Positions 1 to 9,568 of a DNA stretch of 64,000 nt are shown piece by piece (positions within the stretch are counted from its first letter, which is position 1; every line of letters begins with the position of its first letter). The stretch lies in contig NW_024737068.1 in NCBI RefSeq assembly GCF_018991925.1, positions 4,314,404 through 4,378,403 on the forward strand, given 5' to 3'. The notes under the pieces are model-generated. The model had not been told where the DNA came from. It searched no databases and worked only from the letters and a program-made list of their open reading frames with translations. Origin of the DNA: Homarus americanus. Lineage: Eukaryota > Arthropoda > Malacostraca > Decapoda > Nephropidae. Made by a program: the position numbers and the translations under genes.

Positions 1-1222
1 CTTTTTATGGATCTACTTTGTATAGTTTACCATTAGATAATCCGTTTTTTATTTTATGATCTAGAAAAATATTATCTGTATTCACAAAAAAATCTGGTTA
101 TCTTCTTCCTCATTCTCTTCTTCATCCCGCGTCTGGTATAAGGTGACCCAATATGCCAGCAGGTGCCCGCAACCTTTATACAGTAACCGACTTCATTACA
201 AACAAGAAACCAGTAATCGGCCGCAGCCAACACACAGTGCAGTTATGCACCATGTATTAAATTAAAAAAAGTAAAACATAAAATTGGGCATTAAGAAATA
301 TAGAATTAACCATACATTCAGTCAAGCACTGATATACAGAACAAGAATTTAAATAACCGGTGAGTTTCAAAACAACACTATAAAGGAAATGGTTACGGAG
401 ACCATATGAAATTCAAGACTGAATATCTTTCGCAGTGAAATCTGGTTCAAGTTTAGAAAGAGTTGTCTCCACGAGCTTCTGTGTGTCAGTGAGCTCTGAG
501 TGGTACAGTACTTGTTCTTTACATAAACTTGCGGGCAACAGTACGCTATGAAATCAACTCATTTCAGTGTTACCTGATGCACTTTTTCTCCAAAGGTCCA
601 ACAATGACTCCACTGTTTCGTGAGTGTTTTTTTTAGGATATTAGTCGTCAGGCTCAGGAGCTACAGCTGTGTATCACCAAGATTTCCTCGTCGATCTATG
701 GCTGAAAATGACTGACCTCGTCTGCTTAAAAAGGAATGGATTTGAAATAAATGAAAACATAATATTCTTACTCTGTATCTCAGGAAACTGTCTGTGAATT
801 CCGACTGTAATCGTTGCAAACATTGTGTGTGTGTGTGTTGTCAGCTGGCAGGCACAGTATAATGTTTCACAGTCTTACAGAGTCTCAGATCAGGTGTTTG
901 CTATATCGAGTGTTCAAACAGCCTTACATTATCAACTTGGCTGGCCGTTTATCACATATTTTGGATACCGTCATGCCGGCCACTAATATATATTTTCTGG
1001 CCTCATGTTGCCGGGAATTAAAGGTTGCGGGCCCCTTCTTTAGGTTTTAGGTGCTCATATTTATCGTTCCTGTCCTTACTCTCTCGTTATTACCATCTCT
1101 TCCTTAAACCCTTCTTCAAACACATACATTTACTTATTAACTGTCATTAACTTATTCCTTTACGGGGACCAGCCCACCCGGGCACAGGTCACCGACTCAC
1201 ATCAAGGCCTGGGGGGCTAAAA
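1..1222. other. AT-rich spacer, no gene recognised
   Basis: Mixed-composition sequence with no reading frame that looks like a protein I know. The only frame of any length (about 814-1050) has no domain and no supporting splice context. I see no tandem repeat apart from a short GT run near 826. Confidence 0.6.
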
Positions 1223-1350
1223 TGTAATAATAAAAAAAAAAAAATAATAATAACAACAACAATAATAATAATAATAATAATCATAATAATAATAATAATA
1301 ACCTTAAAATAATAATAATAATAACAATAATAATAATAATAATAGTAATA
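1223..1350. repeat. (AAT)n microsatellite
   Basis: Imperfect AAT repeat of about 130 bp with AAC and AAG interruptions, preceded by a run of A. The open frame on the reverse strand here is only poly-Ile/Tyr from the repeat. Confidence 0.95.
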
Positions 1351-1995
1351 ATTACTATTATATTTACCTTTAAGCATTTATATAACCCAAAAAATATTAC
1401 CACATCAATTTATTTTCAAACATGATTAAAGTCTTTTCAGCCAATTTGATCGTCTTCCTCACAAATCAAATTTCTTCTCAATATTCCTTTTGCAAGTTTA
1501 TTTTTAACGTTAAAATATACAGGCGAGGGATTTTTAACACGTGTAATGGACAGATAGTTTATATGTGAAACAAATACCTTCATGACCTCATTATCGCAGG
1601 TCAAAGCTCATTAGGCTAGACTGCTAGAGGATTAATTAAGTAAACGAAATATGACTGGTGGCGCCCGTAGATTTTATACATTAACCAAATATATAAATTA
1701 GGTTTTGTATCTACTTATTTTTTACGAAACTCAAAACGCTTCTAATTACGATTGAGTATGTATACAATTATGACGCCATTTTGAATGAATTTTTGTCCAT
1801 TTTTTACGTCTCCAGTTTTGGGGTGAAAAAGAATCCAGCTTTGTGTCGTAGTTATAGTGAACTAAGTACCGAACTGTTTAAAAATTGTGTCAAATCTCCA
1901 GTTCAGCATAAATGAACTTACTGGATCACCTGAAGATTAGCCACCTTAGCATATTTCACTTGATGAATAAACAACGTAACGCTGCATGGGGGTGA
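1351..1995. other. AT-rich spacer
   Basis: No gene seen. The stretch at 1930-1985 (GATTAGCCACC followed by a TATTTC..TTGATGA block) recurs in diverged form at about 2393-2465, which marks it as part of an old interspersed repeat. Confidence 0.5.
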
Positions 1996-2097
1996 GTTGA
2001 GTTAGGTTAGGTTAGAATAGGTTAGGTTGTTAGGTTAGGTTAGGTTAGAATAGGTTAGGTTGTTAGGTTAGAATAGGTTAGGTTAGAGTTATTAACC
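1996..2097. repeat. Interstitial TTAGG-like tract
   Basis: About 100 bp of GGTTA units, broken regularly by GAATA and by GTT. TTAGG is the usual arthropod telomere unit, but the interruptions and the internal position argue for an interstitial or transposon-associated tract rather than a chromosome end. The block GGTTAGAATAGGTTAGGTTG is itself repeated. Confidence 0.9.
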
Positions 2098-2754
2098 GTC
2101 AGGTTATAGTAAGCTAGGGTCAAGGTGGTGAGGGTGTGCTTAAAATCAGATTCTCCGAATGACTTAACTAACTCTATCCTAATATTTTATAACTGGACTA
2201 AAATTAGCTAAAGTTAAATATAATTAAATTTACGACTCACTTAAGAGGTGATGTAAAATGTTAAAGTTTGTGAATTATTTGTTTATTAATGCGTGAAATT
2301 TCCCTCCCATGGGTTTTGTTTGTTTATATTGTGGCAAATTAGGTGTCTTTATGTTTTTTAATTGTAGATGACTGGTGTATTAGTGGATGTCATGAGGATT
2401 AGCCACCCCATCTTATTTCTCTCGATGATTTAATACCGTAATCATAACCAAACCTAACCTAACATCAATCAGAGTACCACCCTTGTATCTGAGGGTTGGT
2501 GACCACAGTCCTCCCTCGCTTCTGGGTAATAAGTTCTATATACAGGAAGAACACAAACACCTGTATAGTTTTGTAGGTTCAGTTTTACTGGATAAGAGTA
2601 TGTACACAGGGTGGATAGCACTGCTCCTAGCTAAGGTCCTGGTCAACTACCATAGACGACGTATGGCAAAGTGATACATTTGTACAGCTCCATACGTCGC
2701 CGAGCCACGTTAATTAAGCGTGTGGGATATGGTAATAACATTGCCTTTATACTA
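2098..2754. other. Spacer with an old repeat and a small inverted repeat
   Basis: No gene recognised. It holds the second copy of the GATTAGCCACC repeat (about 2393) followed by a short CCTAACCTAAC tract (2452-2463). A 10-bp inverted repeat, CGACGTATGG at 2657-2666 and CCATACGTCG at 2690-2699, has a 23-base spacer. Composition becomes richer in GC near 2830, where the decayed retroelement begins. Confidence 0.5.
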
Positions 2755-5560
2755 GCTAGGCTGAATAAATATAAATGGAGCACATACATAATATATATAC
2801 ATAATACATAATCCAGCATATACGCAGTATACATACACCTCCCTCCCCCCTATACGCTCATAGCAAAGTCTTGGGCGGACCTTTCTTCTGGATCCGTTCT
2901 GAGCGTCGAGGGCTTCATCACTGGGAAGGTATGGGACTCCAACACTAGTGGCGGGGCCAGCAGAAGGCCTTGTTACGGGGCGGAAAACGGCGGTTCCTCC
3001 ACACACACGACCACTGGGCAACCGCACCTGGTAGTCCGTGACCTCTGCCGGAACCCATATTCCACGCCTACTTTGTCCCAACGTAAGAGTCGGGTCCTGA
3101 ACACAGACTTAGGTGCCGACCTCCAGCCTGGGGAACGGGCGTAGTCGTTGTAGCGGGCGGCGACGTCCTGAACACGTTCGGCAACTCGGCGATCACAATC
3201 CTCCTGTCTTGGCCTGCCACTCCTGGAAAGGATTGAGGGTGAGCAGGGACTTACAAGAACAGAGGGGCGTCATACAAAACCTGGGCGAAGGGGGCGTCCG
3301 GTGTATTACTTGGTGTGTTGCGGGTTCAAAGCGGTCGAAGGCCTGCGCCAGTCAATGTTTAGAAGGGGCCACCTTATAGGATATGAGGTGCTTCAGGGTT
3401 GAACTAGCTTAACCTCAAGCGTGGCCGTTGGACTGCGGGTAATGGGGCGATGACAACATGCCCGAACCTATCGGTCGAGAACACAGCAAAATTGGCTTGT
3501 AGACAGGGCCCTCCGTCGGTTCGCAGGCGTACAGGAACGCCCGTGCAGAGTAGTGGCGGAACACTGAGTGGTGGCGGCAGACGTCGTAGCCATTACCGCC
3601 CTTGATGACAACCGGCCAGCCAGAGAGGCGGTCGATGATAACTTAGGAAGGACTTTCTGACACAGAAAAAGTCGGCCGACACAGACTCAAAGGGGCAGGT
3701 GGGTTGTCGTCACTCATGAAGGGTACCTGCCTTTAGCTGGGTTGTATCGTGTGGGGCTTACACCTGGACAGCATTGGAATGTCAGGGGTCGTGCCAGGCA
3801 GGTTACAGTCTGTCGTGCGTCGTTTGAGTGGCCTCAGCTCACGGTGACTGTCGTGAAAGGCGAGCCAAGGCGTGGGACGTGATGCAGCAGGACAACTACC
3901 GAAGGAGAGGTGTCACTGGCCAGAGGCAAAGGTAGGGGCGGCAGCAGGTAGTTGCTGCTCCTTCATACACCCTGTTGGCGTAATTTACACCGAGAATCGG
4001 TGTTGGAAGTCCTGGAGATGATGGCCACAACTCTTGACAGCGCATGGGACATCAAGGGATCGGGACACCGTTATGCGTCAATCAGGCCTGACACGACCTG
4101 TTGCCAAAGGTGACATGTGCATAAAGTGAACCTTGGGGCTGGGCATCTGTGAACCATCTGCCATGACGCAGAGGTCCTCAGGGCGGTCTAGATCGCTTGG
4201 AAGAGCCCAAGCAGCATCGCAAATGCTAGGACCGATGACTGTAACATCAGCGCGATTAACCGGGCAACATCTGAAGACAGGATGACACACCGCCCGTGGA
4301 GTCCGCGATGGCCTTCGATGTACTGGGGGACTTTGGTCCTGGGATGCGAGGAGTACACCCTCCTAAAATGGGTCGGAGCTTTGTCGAGGTCGTCGTGCCT
4401 CTGATTTGGCGACTGTGGGCGGCCCTCACTGTAGAAGCGCGCCAGAAGCTTCGCCGGCCTTGTCGCGGGTTCGTGGTGAGCGCACTTGTCTCTTGGTGGC
4501 CCAGACGACCGCACACATTGCACTGTGCGTAGCTGGGCACCGCTGTGAGCGACCAGTGGCCCACTCACAGTCTGGCTGTTGCCAGGTAGACTGAGCAGCT
4601 GGACACACCTGTGTTCGTGCTGCTTACCACGGATTGTTACAAAATGAACCGGGCGTGGACGTGGTGGGCGAAGCGTGGGCAAATTCTTGTCAGCTAATGT
4701 GTGCGGGACACAAGCGGCGTGCAGCTGTAGGGGGAGCTCGGATGGCAGAGGTGGCACCTGGCGGCCTCATAGAAGACGACATATCGTCAACATCCTGAAG
4801 AGAGAAGAGGAAAAGTCAGGGAGGTGGGGCGTTGGACATGAAAGTTCCTCGTCCTTAACACCCATCAAGGATCACCTGCTTCAACTGAATCTCTCGCACT
4901 GCTGGTGGTGGCCTAAGCATATCTACCTCTTCCAGGCTCTCTTAAGGGCAATGCATAAAAGCGTCAAAGACTCACCCTCCGTCCTGTCTACAACCCTAAG
5001 CAATTCCCTCCCTGCGCAGAGCTTCATTCTGCTGTCCTTTGATGTGCCGTTGTAGAACGTCCGGTACCTCTACAGACGGCAGCGAAAGGGTTGGGGAATT
5101 TACCTGCAACGTATGTTCTAAGACACGCTGAACTTCCAGGACAGGCACATACGCAGCTGGATGAGTTGTTTTAGGCTGTGTTTCAACTCGATCCACCATT
5201 TAGCATAATCAGCCGCCGCCGCCATTCGCGAAAAGTCATTACATGAGCTCAAGATGGGGAAACGATTGTTTGAGCCTACTGCTTTAGGTGGGCTGGGGGC
5301 GTGAAGAAACATGGATGGGTATCTGAACGCCATTCAGGTACCGAGGCAGTGTTAAGAGCCAGGGCGAAGTTAACAGTGAGGCAGATATCGGAGGAAAACT
5401 CAAACCGTGCACTGTCTTCCATTCTCCGTTGGTGGTCTCGTTTCTGCCCTCTGCTTGCCTTCTGTGCTCATCCGCCAAACGTCTGTGAAGCTTCATCCTC
5501 GCGTCTCTCATCTCTCATAACTTCATTAAGGCAATTATCTCTGGAGATAACGCTGAATGT
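2755..5560 (-). pseudogene. Decayed Ty3/gypsy gag-pol, RT region missing
   Basis: Read on the minus strand, protein pieces of a gypsy-type element follow in the right order but in shifting frames. Near 5070-5010 lies a retro-Gag stretch (VLQRHIKGQQNEALRRE) and at about 4920-4860 another (AVREIQLKQVIL). A zinc knuckle that has lost its last Cys (CNVCGRLGHQ) is at about 4522-4493, and a protease remnant (ADVTVIGPS) at about 4251-4225. Integrase follows: a Cys-His remnant near 3770, the first-Asp segment at about 3690-3608 including VIIDRLSGWPVV, SSPHYPQSNGHA at about 3453-3418, and the C-terminal LPSGRV block near 3020-3000. Only about 0.4 kb separates protease from integrase, too little for reverse transcriptase plus RNase H, so these were probably deleted. 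GC content is well above the flanks. No LTRs were found. The family call is firm; exact edges are not. Confidence 0.8.
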
Positions 5561-6310
5561 TAGGGTGAAGGGCTGCTTGATGTTGTGGGGAGCTGGGCCG
5601 GCTGGTCGTCCATCTCTGGGAGACTATCATCGCTTGGCTCATCCAGGCGCTGGGTCACGGCTCACGTAAGGCATGAGACATCTTCACTTCCTCTGTGTAC
5701 TGTGTCTTAAATCAGTGTTGACCGAGTCAGCCCGTCGTATCAACAAGATTTCAGACAAAAAATTTAATTAAATACGCGATAGGTTATACTAAATATATAT
5801 AGAACCGCGCGGTCAGCAAGTGTTGAGTACGTAGCGTAACAATGGTAATGTCCCAGGCAGGCAGAGCGTCTCGCCCCAGCTGTGAGGGGGGTGGGCGCTG
5901 TGAGGAGGGTGGAGACAGGAGTAGCTCAGGTAAGCTCTCTGTAGCAGGTCAGAAGGAGGAATAAGCTGGGCTCTACACCCCTAAATGCCCAGAACATGCC
6001 GTATACCTTGGAAATCCCGTTCAGACAGAGTCACAGATAGCTGCGAAACACACAATGCACTAAACACTTCTGAAAATCACTGTCATATTTTTTCTCCAAA
6101 GTTGCGAAATTCTTGAGGAGATGGCCAGAGTTGACCCAAAGCGAGGATCCATCCTAAACGTTCTCAGGCTGTTTTTATACCAAAATCCTCTAAGGTCTTG
6201 TACATCTCTAGGGACCCAGTTCTTAATTTCATTCATCCATCCCAATTATACGCTTCCCTGGCCCACCTACCCTCAATTTTGCTTATTATTATTTCTTGTA
6301 TCCCTTATCT
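5561..6310. other. Spacer after the decayed element
   Basis: Unassigned sequence. The GC-rich part up to about 5960 may be the leader or LTR remnant of the neighbouring gypsy copy, but I could not find its partner at the other side. From 6060 the sequence is ordinary AT-rich spacer. Confidence 0.4.
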
Positions 6311-6660
6311 AATTAATATAACCATTAATATAACCCTAGTAATATAACCATTAATAATATAACCCTAATTGTATAACCATTAATATAACCCTAATTAATA
6401 TAACCATTAATATAACTTTAATTAATACTGGCTTCATTAATATAACCCTAATTAATATAACCATTAATATAACCCTAATTAATATAACCATTAATATAAC
6501 CCTAATTAATATAACCATTAATATAACCCTAATTAATATAACCATTAATATAACACTAATTAATATAACCATTGTATAACACTGGTGGCCTTAGCGCCAT
6601 TAATATAACCTAATTAATATAACCATTAATATAACCCTATTTACTATAACCATTAATGCC
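6311..6660. repeat. ATATAACC tandem repeat, about 27-bp unit
   Basis: About twelve imperfect units built from ATATAACCATTA and ATATAACCCTAATTA. An interruption near 6425 (TACTGGCTTCATTA) and another near 6580 (TGGTGGCCTTAGCGCC) break the array. The reverse-strand frame (VILMVILIR repeats) is a by-product of a unit length divisible by three. Confidence 0.9.
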
Positions 6661-6950
6661 TTCCCTAATTAATATAAACATTGACCAGCACTTCAGTAAA
6701 TATGTTGTATACTCCATGCTGCTTTATGTACTTTGTTTCCCCACCACTCAATTTTGTCTGATACATTACGCTCCATTTTGTTTCTCTTCTGGATTAATTC
6801 AGACATCCAGCTTTGTTTTTCATAATTGTATATTTCACGTATTAGTGTACTTAAACTACTGCTTTAAACTTATCAGCAGCTTAACATCTACATTCCCTTT
6901 GAATTTCTTTATTTAGGTTTTCTGTAAGCCTTACTTCGTTTTATCATATT
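6661..6950. other. AT-rich spacer
   Basis: T-rich sequence with no domain. It may be the decayed downstream part of the LINE fragment that follows, but I cannot support this from the translation. Confidence 0.4.
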
Positions 6951-7690
6951 TCTTCGCTTATTTTCCTAAAGTTTTCATTTGTGATTCAGTCATTTTTAGT
7001 CTCGTTCCTGCTATGTCACGATAAGTTTTTCCCCAGGGTCTTACATTATATTTCTTTATAATTATTAAATTGTTGTCCTGGTCCTTGTTCATCAAAGTCA
7101 CCCTCTAGCAATACTGAAAATCTCTCTTCGGTGTCAATTTAATATTCTATTCCTGCCCATGTTTGGAGCTTCCCTAAATCCATTTGATTTTGTCCACAGT
7201 TTCTCTTTTTCTTTTTTGAAGTTTTGGCCTCACTAAACTCATTACTGGGACGTGATCTGACCCACAATCTGTCCCTGGATAGGTCTTGTAATCTATTTGA
7301 TTCCTGACAATGTTATTTTCATTGTCCTGGGGTCAGATCCATGTATAGAGACGCCTAGGGTGTTATTCAAACCATGTATTTGTAATTATGATCTTGTTTT
7401 CCTTACAGAAGTCAATTAATATTTCTCCTCTCTCATTTTTATAAACCAACCCATGTGGTCCTACTTCTGGTGCTACTTTCCCTTTCCCAATTTTTACGTT
7501 AGGATCACCCATTATAATCAGACATTCAACAAACTTCACGGTGTCTCTTGCAATCTTTAAATTTTCATAAAAATTTTCTAACACTTCAACCTCACTTGTT
7601 GCTGCATAAACCTATATTATTACCAAGGTCATGGATTTAGCATTAAACTTGACTAATACAACGTTCTGACACTGTCTAATAACCCTTTAC
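6951..7690 (-). pseudogene. LINE endonuclease fragment (RTE/CFDP2-like type)
   Basis: On the minus strand, translation of about 7615-7365 gives the apurinic endonuclease domain of a non-LTR retrotransposon: VYAATSEVEVLENFYENLK, then IIMGDPNVKIGKGK (family form GDFNAKIG) and NERGEILIDFCKENK. Another frame continues to NQIDYKTYPGTDCGSDHVPV at about 7300-7240, which is the C-terminal SDH catalytic motif of the same domain. Beyond that come KRKRETVDKIKW and further scraps with stops. This resembles the endonuclease-reverse transcriptases annotated in many arthropods as craniofacial development protein 2-like. Frameshifts, stops and the missing reverse transcriptase show it is a dead 5' part. Confident on domain, less on clade. 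Confidence 0.8.
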
Positions 7691-7703
7691 ACTATAGCTC
7701 GTA

Positions 7704-7731
7704 CCATTAAACAACCTAACCTAACCTAACC
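7704..7731. repeat. CCTAA x5, TTAGG-like tract
   Basis: Short clean run of CCTAA units, the complement of the arthropod telomere unit, just upstream (in LINE orientation) of the endonuclease fragment. Confidence 0.9.
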
Positions 7732-7929
7732 TAATCTTCAAGTGATATCCTTATTTACTAGCAAAGAATACACAATTAAAGTTAAAATCTCAGTGTAATT
7801 CTTGAGTTATATGTGAATGTAAAATTATTAAGTTTTATCGTAAGTCAACCGGTTAGGTATACAGTGTTACAGCTTCAATTGCGAGGAATATTTACCGTAC
7901 GAACTTTTTTTTTAATATGATTCGTGGAA

Positions 7930-7960
<31 letters not shown>

Positions 7961-8033
7961 GCCTTCAATTTTCCCGGGCAGGTTACAGTGTATTGTGAGG
8001 TTCATTGTGTGAGTTGTTGTCCCGTGATGATAT
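7732..8033. other. Spacer with old dispersed repeat and (GT)n
   Basis: The stretch 7790-7900 matches 18790-18930 in diverged form (shared core AAGTCAACC.GTTA, then GCTTCA.TTGC.GAGGAAT). A (GT)n run lies at 7931-7957. The last bases, ATAT at 8030-8033, are the target-site duplication of the following gypsy element. Confidence 0.6.
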
Positions 8034-8509
8034 TGTAGGGGTATCGAGATATTAATGTCGTCTAGCACTCAGGACGGAAGGAAACTCTAATGTGGTTTTC
8101 TTGTATAATATATAAGTTATATGATAGACAGTCTGGTGCTGGAGATGCCGTGTGATGGGGATCTGCTTAATAGAAGACGTTCGGTGTGTAGCGTGTTGAA
8201 GGAGGTAGATGTGCGGAGGTTCGTTAGAGAAGATGTTGCCTGTTGCTGGCTTCCTGGTTGAATGAAATGTTAACAGCGTGGAGCTTGCTGGAGGAGATGT
8301 TGCTTGTTCAGGAAAATGGGCAGAATGAATCTCAATGGAGAGACAGAGCTTATATACCCCGCAGCAGCCGCCATGAGTCATGTTGGGAAAACCCGAGAAG
8401 TCGCCGGTGAATAGTTTCGTTGCTAAGATACGGTAACATCTGGTTGGTTGCTAGGGAAGGCGGCACATTGGAATGCGATACGCAGTTTGTAGGGGAGACG
8501 TCCACTACA
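8034..8509 (-). repeat. 3' LTR of the gypsy element
   Basis: Matches 12808-13283 base for base except about eight substitutions, with no length change. The ends are TGTAG and CTACA. A TATA-like TATATAAG is read on the minus strand at 8349-8356. The pol frame runs into this LTR and stops at 8423. Confidence 0.97.
8349..8356 (-). promoter_or_regulatory. TATA-like box in the 3' LTR
   Basis: TATATAAG on the minus strand inside the LTR, in the context GGGGTATATAAGC. The matching box in the 5' LTR is the functional candidate. Confidence 0.5.
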
Positions 8510-9568
8510 ATACTCCCCCTCCCCTCCCGGCGCGGCGGGAGGCTGGATGTTGTCCGGGTTGTGTCCCACACATAACACATACCGGGCAGGTGTATGTACG
8601 ACTCGACCGCTACGTGTAACAACTCCATCCAGTGACACAAAACCTGTGGGAGAATTAGGAGGAGAAAGAGGGTTTGGGATTAGAGGAGGTTGTACAAGCA
8701 ATGGTTGTTGTGCTCCTGCTGCTGCAGGGGCTGCGTCAGGAGGAGGGTCCATGGCAGGAGCAGGTTCTATGACAGGAGGAGGGTCTATGACAGGAGCAAG
8801 TTCTATGATAGAAGGGAGGTTTATTACAGGTGCAGGTTCTATGACAGGAGCAGGTTGTACATGAGGGTGAAAAGAGGGTGCCCAGAAATGTCGTGGGCGT
8901 GGTGTTGCTGCCGGTGGTAACTGCGGGTGGACTGGTGCAGGCGTAGTTTGTTGATGGTGCTGCTGGGCTGGGGGCCCGACGGGTAAGGCGGCCGGTTTGA
9001 CTCGGTCTATGCTGACGGTGTCATGTCTGCCATTCCGGATAATTGTCAGGAACTTTGCTGAACGGGTAACCACCTGGAAGGGTCCATCGTAGGGGCGTTG
9101 TAATGGGTTGCGGTGAGCATCATGCCTGACGAAAACATACTCGGCTGTGAGTAGTGCAGGAGGGATGTGTTCAGGGCGCCGAGTAGGCTGGCGTGGAGCA
9201 GTAGCTCTGAATGCAGAAACTGCTTGTCGTAGCTTTTGGAGTAAGTCGTGACGAACGGCTGGAGTGGTTTGGTTGGGATCAGGAGGGAGTGAGAAATCCC
9301 CGGGTAGCCGAAGGGGCTCGCCTAGTGTCAGATCTGCTGGGCTACAGTCCATATCCTCCTTGTGTGACGCACGGATGCCGAGGAGCACTAAGGGAAGCGC
9401 ATCAGTCCAGCTGTAAGGGTCGTGCTGTGCCTTGAGTGCGTCCTTCAGCTGCCGGTGAAAACGTTCTACCATGCCGTTGGCTTGAGGGTGGTATGCTGTA
9501 GTGCGTTGTCTAGACGTGCCGAGGAACTGTAGGAGGTGCTGCCAGAGTTGTGACTCAAACTGTACTCC
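8423..9568 (-). pseudogene. Pol distal part: integrase core end and C-terminal tail
   Basis: This continues the pol frame after an in-frame TGA at 9569-9571, so in a functional copy it would be one protein with the upstream part. It starts with GVQFESQLW, reaches the third catalytic acid in NGMVERFHRQLK, then the C-terminal domain with a GPY/F-like block (PYDGPFQVVTRSAKF..DRVKPA at roughly two thirds). The last 130 or so residues are Pro/Gln/Ala rich with a degenerate PAPVIEPAPVI repeat, an unusual low-complexity tail that may be poorly conserved. The frame stays open for about 380 codons to its stop inside the 3' LTR. Confidence 0.9.
8513..8528 (-). other. Polypurine tract of the gypsy element
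   Basis: Sixteen purines (GGGAGGGGAGGGGGAG on the minus strand) end three bases before the 3' LTR. This is the expected position and composition for plus-strand DNA priming. Confidence 0.85.

Noticed and set aside
1996..2097. True telomere end
   Set aside because: Tract is only about 100 bp, interrupted by GAATA, and followed by normal sequence on both sides.
4296..4757. Overlapping frames on both strands in the decayed gypsy element
   Set aside because: Only the minus-strand pieces carry family motifs. The plus-strand frames are shadows.
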